DNA of 64,000 nucleotides from Paracyclopina nana. Its lineage: Eukaryota > Arthropoda > Copepoda > Cyclopoida > Cyclopettidae. Position numbers and translations under genes: made by a program. Below are positions 1 to 12,848 of this stretch, piece by piece (within the stretch, counting starts at the first letter, position 1; each line of letters starts with the position of its first letter). The stretch covers positions 3,616,001 to 3,680,000 of the forward strand of contig JAGUCH010000006.1 of the NCBI GenBank assembly GCA_019096065.1, written 5' to 3'. The notes below the pieces were generated by a model that was not told the DNA's origin, did not search any database, and saw only the letters and a list, made by a program, of their open reading frames with translations.

Positions 1-1
1 C

Positions 2-1216
2 TTCTTTTTGGTGGTTCCAATAATTTTTGCTCGGGCACAAGATTACGCTTCAAATCCAATCTTCAAGTACGTGAGTTACCAACCGGCTGTGACAGAGTAT
101 GCAAATACTTATTTACCCTTGGGAAAAGCAAGGCAAAGTCCTCAAGTGTGGTGGGACCATCACTCGTTCTTACCTAAAGAACTGGAAGAGCGGCAATTCT
201 ATCCCGGCAAAGATTTGCAGGAATTGTTCAAGATCGGTCTTGGACCAAGACGAAAACGCAGAGATTCACCTGCTAGCCAAAGAACCTTTGATACTGCCAA
301 CAAAATAGTGCAAAAGACCATTCAACAGTTGATGGACATGCCTCTATTTTGCTGGAAAATCTATGTGAATTGTGCGGTCTTTCCCAAGCACGTCTGCTGC
401 CCTGTCATGTACAAAAAGAAGCCAAAGCCGAAAAAGAAGAAAAGCAATTTAAAGCTCTCCAAACGAGAAGTAGATCCTCTCTTTGGTGTACCAATAGTAC
501 CTCAAAAACGAAATGATATAGAAGATCCAGAAAACACCAAACATTACCAGGAATGGAGGCCATATTCACCATACTACATTGGCCTTCCAGGATATGAGAA
601 ACGTGAGATTTTCACAATTCCCATAATTTCTTGAGCTAATCTTTGCTTTTTTCCAGCACCTCCTATAGTTGTGAAGAGATGCTTGACCACTGATTTATCT
701 GCTTGCCATGCTAACCCGAAAAATCCATGCTGCAGCAAATACTTGATCAATCGGTTTTTTCCAATTGGACCATATGTGCAGCCAACCCTGGTTGAAAATT
801 GGGTGTCTGCATTGTTTGAGTTCTCTGGGCAAAATCCAGTGGCTTTCACCTGGATCAAGACTGTGACAATTGTGACAGTTGTTTCGCTTTTGACCATCCT
901 TTGGGGCCTTTTGGGAGCATACTTGGGCGTGATTGATACCAAAAACGTGAAAGATGAAATGGCCAACAGATCTGATCATGTGGAAAGCATTGTTTTTAAT
1001 TCTCTTGCCAAGGGAGAAAATTGGCTGGAGAAACTGCAAGATTATGTGGAGAAGCATCAAACGCTAAAAGATGTTCATTCATTTATGTGCTGCATTACCA
1101 ATAGGAATGACCTCAAATGTGCTTCAGTGAAAAGCAGCAAAATGAAGAAAAAGCTATCAGCGTCAAAGCTCGGCTGCTTGGCTGAGCTGATGTACAAAGT
1201 GGACTTGGACACTTAA
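2..1216 (+). CDS. Unrecognised Cys-containing secreted or single-pass membrane protein (5' end outside window)
   Basis: Two exons, <2-602 and 657-1216. The donor AAC|GTGAGA (phase 1) joins the acceptor TTTTTTCCAG and keeps the frame. The visible protein starts in a hydrophobic stretch (FFLVVPIIFARA) that looks like the end of a signal peptide, so little is missing. Next come a tribasic to pentabasic site (RRKRR) resembling a proprotein-convertase site, a Lys-rich run (KPKPKKKK), and two cysteine-rich patches (CWKIYVNC...CC and CLTT..CHANPKNPCC). A strong transmembrane segment lies at about 849-930 (VTIVTVVSLLTILWGLLGAY), and the tail has CC and basic residues. I do not recognise the family and assign no function. 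It converges tail-to-tail with the adaptor gene on the minus strand. The stop codons lie less than 100 bp apart, so the 3' UTRs probably overlap. Confidence 0.75.
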
Positions 1217-1307
1217 AAACTCATGACAATGATGATACTGTAAGCATCTTTGGTTTATTTTTGCGTACAATACAAGCTCGGTAGGATAATTGAAATTGAG
1301 GAAATAT

Positions 1308-4300
1308 TTACATATCAGTGACAATAGTTGGCGGAAGAGGCTTTCTGCTTTTAGGCTCATTGGGATCAAACAGCTTTGACTTGACTCCATTTTTGACTTC
1401 TTTATTGGAAGCTGCTGCTGCAATTGGAGGAGCAATTGATTTGGGAGTGTTGAGAACTTGAGGTTCTTCATCTTCAGCATTGCCTTGAAAATACTGAATT
1501 AATGGCTCAGTCAAGGATCTTCGGATTTTGTCTAGTTTTTCCTTGACTGGTGAGATCCTGGAGGATCTCGAGGTCACTACTGCAGCCTCAGAAAATGGCT
1601 GGACCTCAGCTACCGGCCTCCCAGTTGGAGTCTGGTCCACTTTGGAAGCTGTGCTTTTTGGCTCCTCATTTGGATTTGGTGGGGAATTTGAACTGCTGCT
1701 GGACATTGACAATCTGGATAATGGCAAGATCTGGGTTGAAATCCCCTCATTAGATGATTCTTTATTTGTGCTGTGCTTTTGAGGGGTGTTTGGAAGCTCA
1801 AAAACTTTCATATCTTCCTCATTGATTATCGTGATTTCGCCTAAAAACATTTCTGGAGTTTCAATTTGTTCATAATTAGAAAATAAGGAAATACTGTACT
1901 ACCTTCAAGAATGGTTTCATTCCTGGAGTTTGGCACTGCAATTGGCCCAACTGATGCAGCTTTTTGAGGCTCAAAATCAGATGCATTCGAGGGCTTCCTG
2001 TACGTTTTGGTGTCCTTGGTAGCCTTGATGTTTGGATCAGAAAGGCTGTGAGCAACAACCTGTTGGCCTTGCTGAGATCTGAACAACTTTAAAAGCAGGC
2101 TAGTTGCTTTGTATTTTTTGGTTCTCTCCTTCAATATTTCAGATTCCTGAGTAACAGAAATTAAATATGTCATATCTGGATTTCAATGCACTTAATGTTT
2201 TGCTATTACCTTCAAGTCACGCAAAGCGGCCTTCCTTTTCCAACTTTCGAAAAGCATTTCCATTTCTTTAGGTGCATAATTTTGGGTCTGGAATTCTTCA
2301 AGGAGCTTAAGCAATTCATCAGTGATGGCCAGTTCCTCACTGCTTGAATTACTAGCAGCTCCAGATGTATTTTTGGGTTGCCTATAGTCTAGAGGCTCCT
2401 CTCTCATGTTGATGGCCTTGTTGGCCTTCATAGTGCCAAATTTATCTCCTTTCACTTGTTGCCCAGGTCCAATGAAAACATCATCATCATCCTGGTCCAA
2501 GTCAGTGATGGTAAAAGATTGACTTTTTGCTGCCTTCAAAGTTCCAAATGGATCATGGTTTGCATTATTGTTGTTCACATTCATTTTCATTGGCTTGACA
2601 TGAACTGGCCTTGGTGGAGGTGGGATTTGGTAGTTGTTTTGCTGTATGTAGTCATACACATGAGATTTGTTAGCCAGATTTACATGGATGGCATGAAGTT
2701 TGTTGGCCAGCTCAAAGTGGCCATTGGCATGTGCCAATTCCGATGGAGTCATCTCTGAAACATTCATCATCTGGATTGCATCATTGGAGCCACAGCAATC
2801 CAGTAAAACTGAGGTGAGCTTGTCCAGGCCATGGCATGCAGAAAAATGCAGCAATGTTGGGAATTCACCACAATCTATTCAAAACAAAGAGACATGTTTT
2901 CACTTTTCTGGTAGACATCAATTATCTAGACACTTCTCAACAAGCATGTGACTTGTCTCTAAGCTGTCAAATATTTTTTAACCACTTCAGTTGACATGCT
3001 ACAATTTGCATAGTTTTTGTATCAATTAAGTTTAAGTATAAAAGCCAATTTAATATTGACAGTCAGCAGCTTCATCTGACTGAATGACTTCCATATCATT
3101 CAAAACTGACTTATCATTAGCTGAGACCCTCTATTTTAGCTGAGACTTGCTGATATATGCTGAGACTGACTAACATATGCTGAGACGTGCTGTCATATGC
3201 TAAGACTGAATTAAATTATCTGAGCCTGGCGGCCGTAAGGAGAGTTTGTCTGCCATGAACTGAGACTGACCTACACCAACAGGTTTACTGACTTCAGCTG
3301 AGACTGATCTACGTCAGCTAAGTCTGTCTGCTGAGAACTGAGACTGACTTACACCAGCAGGTTTACTGACTTCAGCTGAGACTTAATGACATCAGCTGAT
3401 AATTACTGACTTCAGCTGAGACTGACTTAATCGAGCTAAGGTTTTCTGATCAGTTGAGACTAGCTTCAACCGTAACGGAATTTGATATGCTGGAATGAGG
3501 CTAAATTTTTTGCAAGGGACAAGGAGAATGTGATTTGGTGATTTTCACGCGAAACTGACTGATGTGTCAAAAAAATGATTGATCACCTTTTGGATTGGCA
3601 TTGTGAGCATCCATATTGACCGTTTGACCGCTCAACAAATGAAACCCATTCCTTGGCATGTTGGTGAGAAACTGCTTGGCCAGCGCTTCATCCAACTGAT
3701 CCTTACACATGGGATTGACTCCAATGGCTTGACACATGAACTCCACTGGGTCTAATGAAATCTTCAGCAAGTGATCCATTTCACTTAGTGATGACTCCAA
3801 TCGAATGGTGCGGCATCCACGGTTAATGCCATCAATTTCAAGCCTTAATGATGCCACATTGCAGACAGAAAAGCAGCAATCTGTCCGGAAAAATGATGAA
3901 TGAAGAAAATATTTAAGATGTGACTTCTTGGGTCTTACTTGGAATTGTGACTAAGAGGTTGTACGGGTTAAGCATTTTAAGCTCGTCAATGTCCACATTT
4001 TGCAGGTTGCTCGACTGATTTCGTTCCAGAGTGACTTTCATTTTTGCCCTGGCGCTTTGAGGGGCCTCAAAAATTACCATGACACGATTGTGGTCCTGCA
4101 AAAATATTTGTTGCACATTACTGCTGCAAGATTAGTTTTCCACAGAGGTCATTTCATTGTTTTCTTTTTCCGTGCTGGCGCTCCTTCGACTTTTGTCAAA
4201 ATTCAAAGCAGCACTTGCATATGTCAGTTGTAAAATAATAAAATCTGGCCAAATTGAAAAACAGAGCTGGTGGAAGAGAGATTTTTATTTTTATATTGTA

Positions 4301-5145
4301 CCTCTGAAATTCTCCTCGGATGGACGTGAAATAGCGTGCTTTCAGATGGACGGCTATAATTATTGGTCGACATGGTGGCATTTGACGAGGATCTGCCCAA
4401 TTTTTGCTGCTGTTGCTGAATTCTTTTACTGTTATTGCCCCTCTGCAAAATTTGCGTCGAAAAATAGAGGACGGTTTGTACGAATTCCAGGTCATGGTCT
4501 TTGGCCTCCAAATGGATCCACTGGGCAAATGAAATGAGTGAATTTCGGTGCTCCAACGTGATTTGCGTATCTCTGACGCCGAGCATGATGGCAATAATAC
4601 GATCTGGATGCAGCAGTCTGCCTAGTAGGAAGTTTTGATTTTTCGACAGAAATTGGAGGAGTGTGGGTGACAGAAGAACCAGTTGGAGTCGACTTGCGGC
4701 AATTTCAGCCTCGATGTGTGGGGGAAGGAGGCAATCTGCCATATCCTCGACAGGAAGATGTCGAACCCTATATATAAAGATTTTTTTTTGTGTGTAAGTG
4801 AAACTGCCAAATCTAAGCCATGATCATCAATAGGAGGAAAAAAACAGGCAATTAAAGATCATGATGCCAAATGATGATGACATCAATTCTAGTTTTATGG
4901 CCTTGAGAGTCATTAGGACTTTTAACGAACAAAAACAGCTCCCTTCATGAGATTTTAATTGACTTGATTTTGTGACATTTTACGTGGAGGAAATGCAATT
5001 ATGTACCTGAGTTTTCCTTTGTGCTTCGACAATTCGGTGTAGAGTTTGTGCAAATATTTAGCCCACTCCACAGCTCCAGGGCAATGCCTGCTGTAAACCA
5101 GTAAAACATCCTCTTCTGCTGCAGTCGGAACTGAATTGTTCATGT
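1308..5145 (-). CDS. stumps: Stumps/Dof-BCAP-BANK family adaptor (TIR-like, DBB and ankyrin domains)
   Basis: Exons on the minus strand: 5145-5007, 4767-4302, 4095-3939, 3880-3587, 2874-2210, 2146-1903 and 1852-1308. All junction phases match. From the ATG at 5143 this gives 835 aa. The N-terminal part (EDVLLVYSRHCPGAVEWAKY, then LLSPTLLQFL and LGVRDTQI) fits the TIR-like domain of BCAP. The next two exons hold a DBB domain (DPVEFMCQAIGVNP, LLSGQTV). After that come ankyrin-type helices (FPTLLHFSACHGLDKLTSVL), a proline motif (IPPPPRPVHVK), a charged helix and a Ser/Pro-rich tail. In Drosophila, Stumps is a cytoplasmic adaptor downstream of FGF receptors; vertebrate BCAP links receptors to PI3K. 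The orthology call is from domain order, read by eye. An AG acceptor lies just before the 5143 ATG, so translation probably begins in an upstream exon (see 9952-10309). A poly(A) signal on the minus strand is at 1259-1254. Confidence 0.85.
3110..3470. repeat. Degenerate tandem repeat built on GCTGAGACTGA in an adaptor-gene intron
   Basis: The intron between 3587 and 2874 is filled with variants of GCTGAGACTGACTNACAT. A higher-order unit of roughly 85 bp is visible twice: ACTGAGACTGAC, then ACACCARCAGGTTTACTGA, then CTTCAGCTGAGACT, starting near 3257 and 3338. The copies are imperfect. Confidence 0.75.
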
Positions 5146-8100
5146 CTGAAAAGAAATCGATTGTCACTTGGAAATGAGACACCTTGTAATTTACTAAACA
5201 ATGACTGAGCCAAATAAAGGAATTCTTTTGGCAGAAATTCGAGAATTTACTTCTTCCTCTTCTTTTTATGGCGCTTATGCTTCTTTTTCTACGTACAAGA
5301 AAACACGCCCTTTTGTCGTCGACAATTTGAGTGCCTTTTCTTTGCCTGCGCTGCATAAATGCTCAATAGACTCGAAGAAGTACTTCTAAATAGGGGAACG
5401 TTTCTTGTTATCTTCGTGCTATTTTCCACCAATTTGGCAGTTACAGGATAGAAAAAATTCAAGGAGGGAAAAAGTAATTTTTTCCACTTTCCTTTTTGAC
5501 TTTTCCAGAGAAAAAAGTTTACGACGAATTTTGTGAGCATTAAAGTTGGCACATAAAAATTGGCCGTTTCCGCCGCCCTTAATTCGAAACATTCTTCAGA
5601 GAGGAAATTCGGTTAAATGAATTGTCGAAGAAGAGATGACGCAGATTGTAGCTGACAGCTCTGACGAAAAAAATATCCATGCTTTCCTTTGTGACAGATT
5701 TAATTGTGTGTAGTTTCCAACTAGACCGGAAAAACAAATCTCTGGCTGCAAAGAAAAGCATCAAATGATGAACAAGATACTACCTTGCAAACTACCCAGC
5801 TTTCATTATTTTCCTACGCCCCATTGATAAAGTACAAAGGGAATTTTTCTGCATCTTTCCACTTTTCGGGGGGATTTGATTGCAAGCTCCTTGGCCTTTT
5901 TTTGCAATAAACTAGCATTTCGCTGAGTTTGCTCATGAAGAGGATGTTGCAGTAAATGAACAGGGGACAGCAACAGCAGCAGCAGCAAACAGAAGCAGAT
6001 GGAGCAAAGTTGGACGTTTCTCGGGTTACGACAGTCCAAAATGAATGAATGGCACCAGACAAAAACACACCTTGTTGCTAATTTGACTCTGTTTGATCTG
6101 ATCAGTTTATTGATGTTTCAAATCTGGCAAATTGGCCTCATGGGGGTCTCTGCTAGAATTTTACAAATTATTGAGGAGTGCTGTGCTCAGTTTTTTGTTT
6201 GAGTTAGTAGGGGACATACACACTGCACACAGGAAGTGATGCTTTTAACAACGGTTTGCTCTTCTTTTGTTGCCGATCAATCATCCTTAACTTCACTTGG
6301 AAGTGATTTCACACATTTTCAGGGGATAAAAACTTGATGCTCGAAAAGAAAAAAGATGGTGAAAAATGACCCCCCAGTTTTTTTTTCTAGTGCCATAAGC
6401 CTGAAATGTGATGAGGCCTGGCAATGCAGGAAATGTGTCAGGATTTCTGGTGATTTCAATACCACCGAATTTCACCTTTGGCATGTTTGCACAACGCACA
6501 TCTGGTTTTTGTGAAGTCAATTAGCTTCCGAATTTTTTTACTACTCTCTGCCATAAAGCTTGCATTATGGCAATGTTCGTGAGTCGCATTTTTTCCGAAT
6601 CATGCTTTTTTCCAGGATTTTTGAGCCAGGGTTCACCTGTATAGTAGTACACTTGATTTTGGCGGCACCTGTTTCCTTTTTGCTGCTCCATTCATTCAGC
6701 AATAATAATCCTGCTGTGGTTCGGCTCAGTGGCCGCGCTACTCGCCTACCTTTAACCTCTCAAAATCTCAAATCTCAAATTCTCTCTCCAAAATATCCCT
6801 TGGTCATTTCCGAGCCTCTAATTAGGCAATGACTCGAACTTTTTTCAGCTTTTTCAAGTGCATGCGTGCGAGCCATCCATCTTGTGGCTGAAAATCGACA
6901 ATTTTGACACACATTTCCTCCAGCTTTGTAATGTAACAGAAGCAACAGAAAAATACCCAGTTTAGCAAGAAGTTCTTCAGGTTGGATAGCTGCAATTAAG
7001 TCCGCTTAATGACACAACGTACAAAGCTAGTTAGTTAGGGTGGTTCTCTGGCTGGATTTGAGCAAAGTTTACAATGCATGGCAGCGAGCTCAAATGATGA
7101 TGGAGATTTCTGTTGGCCAAAATGATGTCTGTTTTGCGTTCCTTGACAGGAAGTCATCTCTTTATGCTACATCTGAATTTTTCATGGCGAATTTCCGGTA
7201 CAGCACTGATGGGACAACAGGACAAGGATTTCTCGAAATACCTTGCACCGTAGCTGTATTTATTTTTCTCACACATCCATCAGCAAGAGAGGAAAAAGTC
7301 TTGACGGTTTTCTGTCCAACATTAGAATGTGTGGCATGCTTTCACACCAATTTCGCGGCTAAAGGTCAGACAGCTGCTGCGTGTGTGCATAGTCTATTAT
7401 TATTGTAATGATTAAAAATATGGATTGAGCACACATCTTGTACCCATCTGAGAGCATTTCGAGAGCAGATGCTTGTAGTAGTAGTACATTTGAGCTGTGA
7501 CGGTCAATGACCAAAAATAGCTGTACATTACGTATGCTAGCGCTGTCAGTAATTGGCTGTTAAAAATCACTCCATTTTGAGCTCTGCTGATGTGGATGCG
7601 AAAAATGTGAATTTATCGGCCATGGAAATGGATGTATCAGTTTCAGCAACAGGTGAGTTATATTTTATGCCAGATCCTGCTCTGCCAGAGTGGAAATTAG
7701 CCTTGCATGGAAGAATTTCCGCTGAGCTGCGTCTCCGTTGCACAAAGAGCTATGCTATAAAAGTAGGTACATTTTCAATTGAAAAACAGGTGGTGGAATG
7801 GATGATGATGACCCCAGCTTCTATATAGTATAACTTGGCAGAAATGCATCGGTAGCCAAAATCTGATGGCTTTGAAAATATCGTTACAATTTTTGACACA
7901 TTGTTCATAGTACAGTGCGTAGAAGACTCCCATGACCTCAAAGGCCAACAACGACGAAGATCAGTTCCAACAATTTCTAAGCAGGCCGTGAAATCACTGA
8001 TCCAATTTCACTCGCTATTTATGCCCAATGGAAGGAGGAGTGGAAGCAATGTAGAGGATGATTTAGAGCTTTAATTAGCCCCCCATTGACGAGGACGCAG

Positions 8101-9951
8101 TAGAAAAAAGTATGGCAAAATGAGAAAACGGAGACAATATCCTGAGGTTGTGGCTCATGGCGAAACTTTAGCACAGCGCTGCTGGGGTTACTCAAGAAGA
8201 ACTCACAGATTGAGCCACTTCCTGTCCGTTAAAAGTTTGGAATGATGATGAGACCTCTCTCTGCATGCTTCTAGCTTTTTTTGCTTGCATGCTATGCTAT
8301 ACACAACCAAAGTAAATAAATATAGCCTTAGCATTAATCCCTTCCTGCCACTAAATCTAATCCCTCATTTTTCTTACGAGATTGATGGGTGCTTACTTCA
8401 GTACAAAAAGTGACGTTGATGCTCAGGCAGAATTCCTATTGACGTTTTTCAACTAATTACTACTACTTTTGTTTTGACTTTGCGAGAGCATAGTGCAAAA
8501 TAGAGGAATTTCTCGATTTTCCTTCTTCTTCAGGTGCTTTCCTCCTCAATATCTCGAATTACCCTGCAAGCTGGGGGTTGATCATCATGACGACGACGAC
8601 GACCCTCGAAAACTGAGCTATACTACAAGAGGTGACCCTAAAATACAGCCATTGTAAAACACTCTTAAGCACTGTTGGGGGTTGTAGTGCTCTTGTTTTT
8701 TAGCAGTTTTTCTTCACCTCAGTGTGAATGTCAACTGGCTCGAATTTGTACGTTGCAGTTCGGGAGGAGGCTTTTAGCACCCCCATAACATAAGTATGCT
8801 ATTTACATGAATGCGCATTGAAGTGTTGTGTCGAAAATGCTTGTAAACACTCGAAAGTTTTGAAATCATCAATGAGCTGAGCATAATAAAAGGGTTGCAA
8901 TAGTCCTGCATTAAGTAGCTTGTGAAAATGTGAAATAAAGGCGAACAAAGAAAAACTTGAGATGCTTCCTTATCAGCCGTGCTTGGAATTCAGAGTAGTA
9001 GCTGGAAATCTTGCTAGCTTGCAATTTCCAGCCTGCTAAATTGCTTTTTGCTAGAGCTTTCAAAATGGATCCATTTCATGCTTGTTGAGCTATCAGTCAA
9101 GGCATCATGCTGCTGTCCCAAAACTTCATTTACGACTTTTGTTGTGGAAAAGGTGCAAGTGAGTGTACTTGGATATGTATATGGGGAATAAACATAGTAC
9201 ATGTGTAGTCATGTGCAGCAGGCTTCGACTTCACACACGCTCCTCTTTTTCACACCCAAATGCAGCTTTGACAGCTATAGGAAAACACGAGGAGTGCTTT
9301 TTTAGGACCTGTTGTCACACTTTCAAGTAATTGCTTACGAGTCGTATAATGGAGCCAGTCGTAATTTGCCCATAATTTACTTCCAGACAAGAAGAAGCTG
9401 GTTTATACTCAAGGAGACATGTACACTCAATTTTCACGAGTAGTAATTACAGTGGGATCACTCCGAACCCCCCATTTTATAAAACAATTTCCCCTTTTCT
9501 ATTTTGAGCATTGGCTGCATATATATTATGCAACCTGTAATTTTTTGTTCAATTTTGTATTTTTTATAGGTGCCCACCGCTGATAAAAATGCTGCATAAC
9601 TATTTTGTGTGTGTGACATTTTTTACTCTCACTTTAATGATTTCCAAGGATCGTCCGTCGCCATTCTATCTACACTGCACTCATGAGGGGAAAACGCACA
9701 TTATGGTTAGGCCATAATTTCTTCAAAAAGCTAATTTGTAAAACGATCGTATCTTCTTGTGTCTTCGAATTTATGGCCTGTCGCAGACAAACTCGAGGAG
9801 AGTTCTTTGAACATAACTGGAATTTATCATCTGTTCCTCTTTCGCTAAATACCGAGAGGAAAGTCACGATCTTCCACTCGTAAAATAGTATATGCCAATT
9901 GGCCTTTCCGCGCGTTAATTGACCACTATATAAAACCTTAATTCATCTTAC
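5146..9951. other. Non-coding stretch, probably the long first intron of the adaptor gene
   Basis: I found no conserved domain or spliceable coding exon in these 4.8 kb. Open frames are short and AT-biased, typical of chance. A short CAG run sits near 5970-5990. If the exon at 9952-10309 is the first coding exon of the adaptor gene, this whole stretch is intron. Confidence 0.5.
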
Positions 9952-10309
9952 CTGCTGAAGAAGCTTTGCACTTGCAGGTTCCAGCTCGTTTTTGCTGCTG
10001 ACGCACTGAATTGCGCTGGAAGTGAGTGGACCTCGATGACAATGCTGGAGATCTTGGGTTGACCAAATATGGCTGCCTTTTGGGCAGTGGGGGCGTGGCC
10101 GAGGAGGCAATGGAGGGCGGAGCCACAAGATTGATGTAGCTGTGTATGGGTAGGTTTTCCTCGCCCTTGGTGACATCGATCGACCTCGGAGGTCGCTGAG
10201 GTCGCGGCGGTTCTTCTTGCACACCTGAATCGTCGGAGCCGGGCGAAAGCGGCTCAAAGTCTTCACTTTTGGCCAATGGAGGGATCAAGTTGTAATACTG
10301 AATCTCCAT
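9952..10309 (-). CDS. stumps: Probable first coding exon of the Stumps/BCAP-like adaptor (proline-rich N-terminal extension)
   Basis: An ATG at 10309 in strong context (GCGCCATGGA) opens a 119-codon frame ending at a good donor (GCAG|GTAAGATG at 9952, phase 1). The next acceptor on this strand that leads into recognisable coding sequence is at 5145. There, phase 1 joins to give GAC-ATG and continues straight into the TIR-like domain without a stop. The encoded segment is proline- and serine-rich (RPQRPPRS, PPLPKRQPYLVNP) with tyrosine motifs (QYYNLIPP, SYINLVAPP) that could be SH2-docking sites. With it the adaptor would be 955 aa. Linkage rests on phase and the absence of another partner exon. 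It could instead belong to an unrelated gene. Upstream sequence to about 10450 is CpG-rich, as expected for a promoter. Confidence 0.55.
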
Positions 10310-11185
10310 GGCGCAACCTCTTGAGTGCAACTGATTGTCACTTCTTCCCTCGAAGTTGGGAACTTTTTCAGCGAGCTCAACGCGACGACGCTGAGCGTAA
10401 CGCTGATAATGATGCGCGAGCGCGCGCAGCTCACAACTTCTGCTGTATATTGTTACGTTAGTGAAAGGGATGTTGAAAAGATCAAATATGTATGATAGGT
10501 AGTACTGATTTCCATCTTTATCGTTTATGCATTTATTTTTAGCTACTTGTTTGATACATATTTTGGCCTTTTTTTTCAACCTATTGTTCTGCAACAACAA
10601 CCCTCTTGAGATTTTAGGAGATGCTTTCTGGATGGAGTTCGAAAAGCATGCCAAAAAAGGGTTAAACTTGTTCTGCGCCTCCCCTGAGAAAATTGGCTCA
10701 TCATTATTTCCCAAATGCTTTTTTGGGAGCACTGTATGCTAAGGAAAAGTTCAATAGTTTATGCAGGCTGGGGAAGGCACTGAAGCCAAATATTAAGAAG
10801 TGGAGAGGAGAAAATGTAAATATAATCTGTTTATTGCAAATCAATCAAACAAGGCCTCTTGATGTGCAGAAAGCTAAACACTGCAACTATTTACGTGATT
10901 AACTAAAAGACATTGAATATTCATAGAACAAATCCTTGCTCAGGTCAACGAACATATTTGAGAAAATAGTTGTTATGTCACAACTGATCATTAATGAGAG
11001 AGTTATTAGAAATGCACTCGTAAATTGTTTAGCTGCTGCATTTTTGATAAACTTTTATCCTTATATGTATATTTTTAGCTTTTTGTGCAATTCCGCGATC
11101 GATTCAAACTCAAGTCCAACATTACTCAGATCAGTCTTCGCCTTGAGCTTGTATTGTCGACATTGGCCAAACGTTAGGTTTAAAA
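10310..11185. other. Intergenic region between two divergent genes
   Basis: A CpG-rich patch with alternating GCGC/GAGCGCGCGC occurs at about 10380-10430, next to the minus-strand exon start. The rest is AT-rich with only chance frames. It probably contains the divergent promoters of the adaptor gene and the PAN/kelch-like gene. I see no clear TATA box. Confidence 0.4.
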
Positions 11186-12584
11186 ATGAAATCATTAATC
11201 TTGATGATTGTTAGCCTACAGGGAAGCTTGGCATTCCTGTCTCAAAAGGGATTCAAAGGGGGAGATCACTTTGAAAGCAGATCCATGGAATTGGCCAAGT
11301 TTGGCCAAGATTTGTGCGTTAAAAAATACTTACTTTAAACTTCAATAACTTCTAATTTATGTTTCCATTTCTTTTTTTAAAAAACAGAAGCTTTCAACAG
11401 TGCACGTTTGCGTGCTTGCAATCCAAGCCATGCAATGGCCTCAAATACAACAATTCATGCTATTTGACAGACAAATTCGCTGTGAGGACCTCAGCCAGCT
11501 CAAGCACAAGAACCATAAATTTTTGGAGGTCGATCATGACTCCAGGTGTTGAATGTTTATTTTCACGAGAGTGAGCTCAGTTAAAGGGTAGTTTTTTTTC
11601 AAATTTCAGTTACACATTTCCTAGTGGTAAATCCTATATCCGGGGAAGTCTATGATATCAGTGCAGATGAGAGTCTCAGTCCATCCATTACATTTGATGT
11701 TAGTTGGCCAACTACTGATGAAAGGCCTTTGACATACATTTTACATGACAATCTCACTTTGGTAATCATGGGCAGAAAGACCGTGGAAGATGGGTTAGCT
11801 AGGAAATACCAAGTTTGGAATATTGGTGACTCCAAAGTAACGGAACGTGACGTTGAAGTTCAGACAATTGATACTACTACTGGCACTGCGGCTGCCTCAT
11901 TAGGCGATGTTATATATAGTCACGGTGGATCAGGTAATCACAATTCCCAGCATTCCTACTCTCTAGCTCTAATCAGAATTTTCGTTTATCGAGATATTGC
12001 TCCTATTTACCTTCTAAATAATCATAGGTGAATCTTGGGGATATGTGAACTCAAATTGGCGCCAACTCAAGCCCTTTGGAGCTGCAGTCGTTAGAAAAAA
12101 TACTTGCGTCAGCTTCATTCCTGGGGACAAAAATAGAGTTTACTTTATTGGCACCAAAATGAGTACGGTGACGGACTCCGATTTGCATGAGTACCGATTT
12201 GATACGGACTCGTACCGGGTGGTGAAAGCTCGGGATGGCCGCATCAGTGCTCCTGGTTGCACTGGATTTAGAAGTGAAAAAGGGTATAGATTTTTTGTCA
12301 CTGTTGCAGGTCAAGATGGGCCCAACTTTTCACCTCAAGTTTTGTTGTTCACCTTTGCAACTAATACTTGGTCGAATTTACCGGACTTTCCAATTCTCGT
12401 GAGAACCTTGGCTGTGGTTGAAGATAAAGGCATTTTATACGCTTTCGGTGGGGTATACGAATCTGGTGAATATAATCTGAATGTCTACAAGTTAAACTGG
12501 AAAACGCCTACAACGTGGACAGTACATTCTAAATTGCCAAGTGGTTTACTCAAAACTGAAGCATTAGTCATTCCATATAATTGA
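11186..12584 (+). CDS. Secreted protein with PAN/apple-like segment and kelch-like beta-propeller
   Basis: Four exons: 11186-11313, 11388-11545, 11610-11933 and 12028-12584. Phases agree and the product is 388 aa. The ATG at 11186 gives a clear signal peptide (MKSLILMIVSLQGSLA). A short cysteine module follows (CTFACLQSKPCNG, then NSCYLTDKF), with the spacing of a PAN/apple-type fold. The rest resembles kelch blades: the glycine-rich strands YSHGGSG and YAFGGVYESG each sit near a tryptophan strand (WRQLKPFG, TWSNLPDFP). The protein is therefore probably extracellular, and it contrasts with the usual cytoplasmic BTB-kelch family. The first donor (GATTT|GTGCGT) and the second (CCAG|GTGTTG) are weak, but they are the only ones that keep frame. 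A poly(A) signal is at 12599. The ligand is unknown. Confidence 0.7.
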
Positions 12585-12848
12585 ATGCACGATATCTAAA
12601 TAAAATAGCTACATCAATAAGGACTATGACATTGAGTGTTACTTCAGATCATACAGAACTTTTCGACACATGAACAAATGGGCTTTGTCCACTAAAATGG
12701 CATTTTTAAATCATGGGCATATATGAATTACTGCTTCATTGAATAGGTTGCGTGAACAGCGCACAAGTGTTACGAGAAGTAGCTTAATTTGGAGATACGT
12801 TTATTCGAATCTTGATGCGAAACCAATAAATAACAAAAGTAACCCTTC

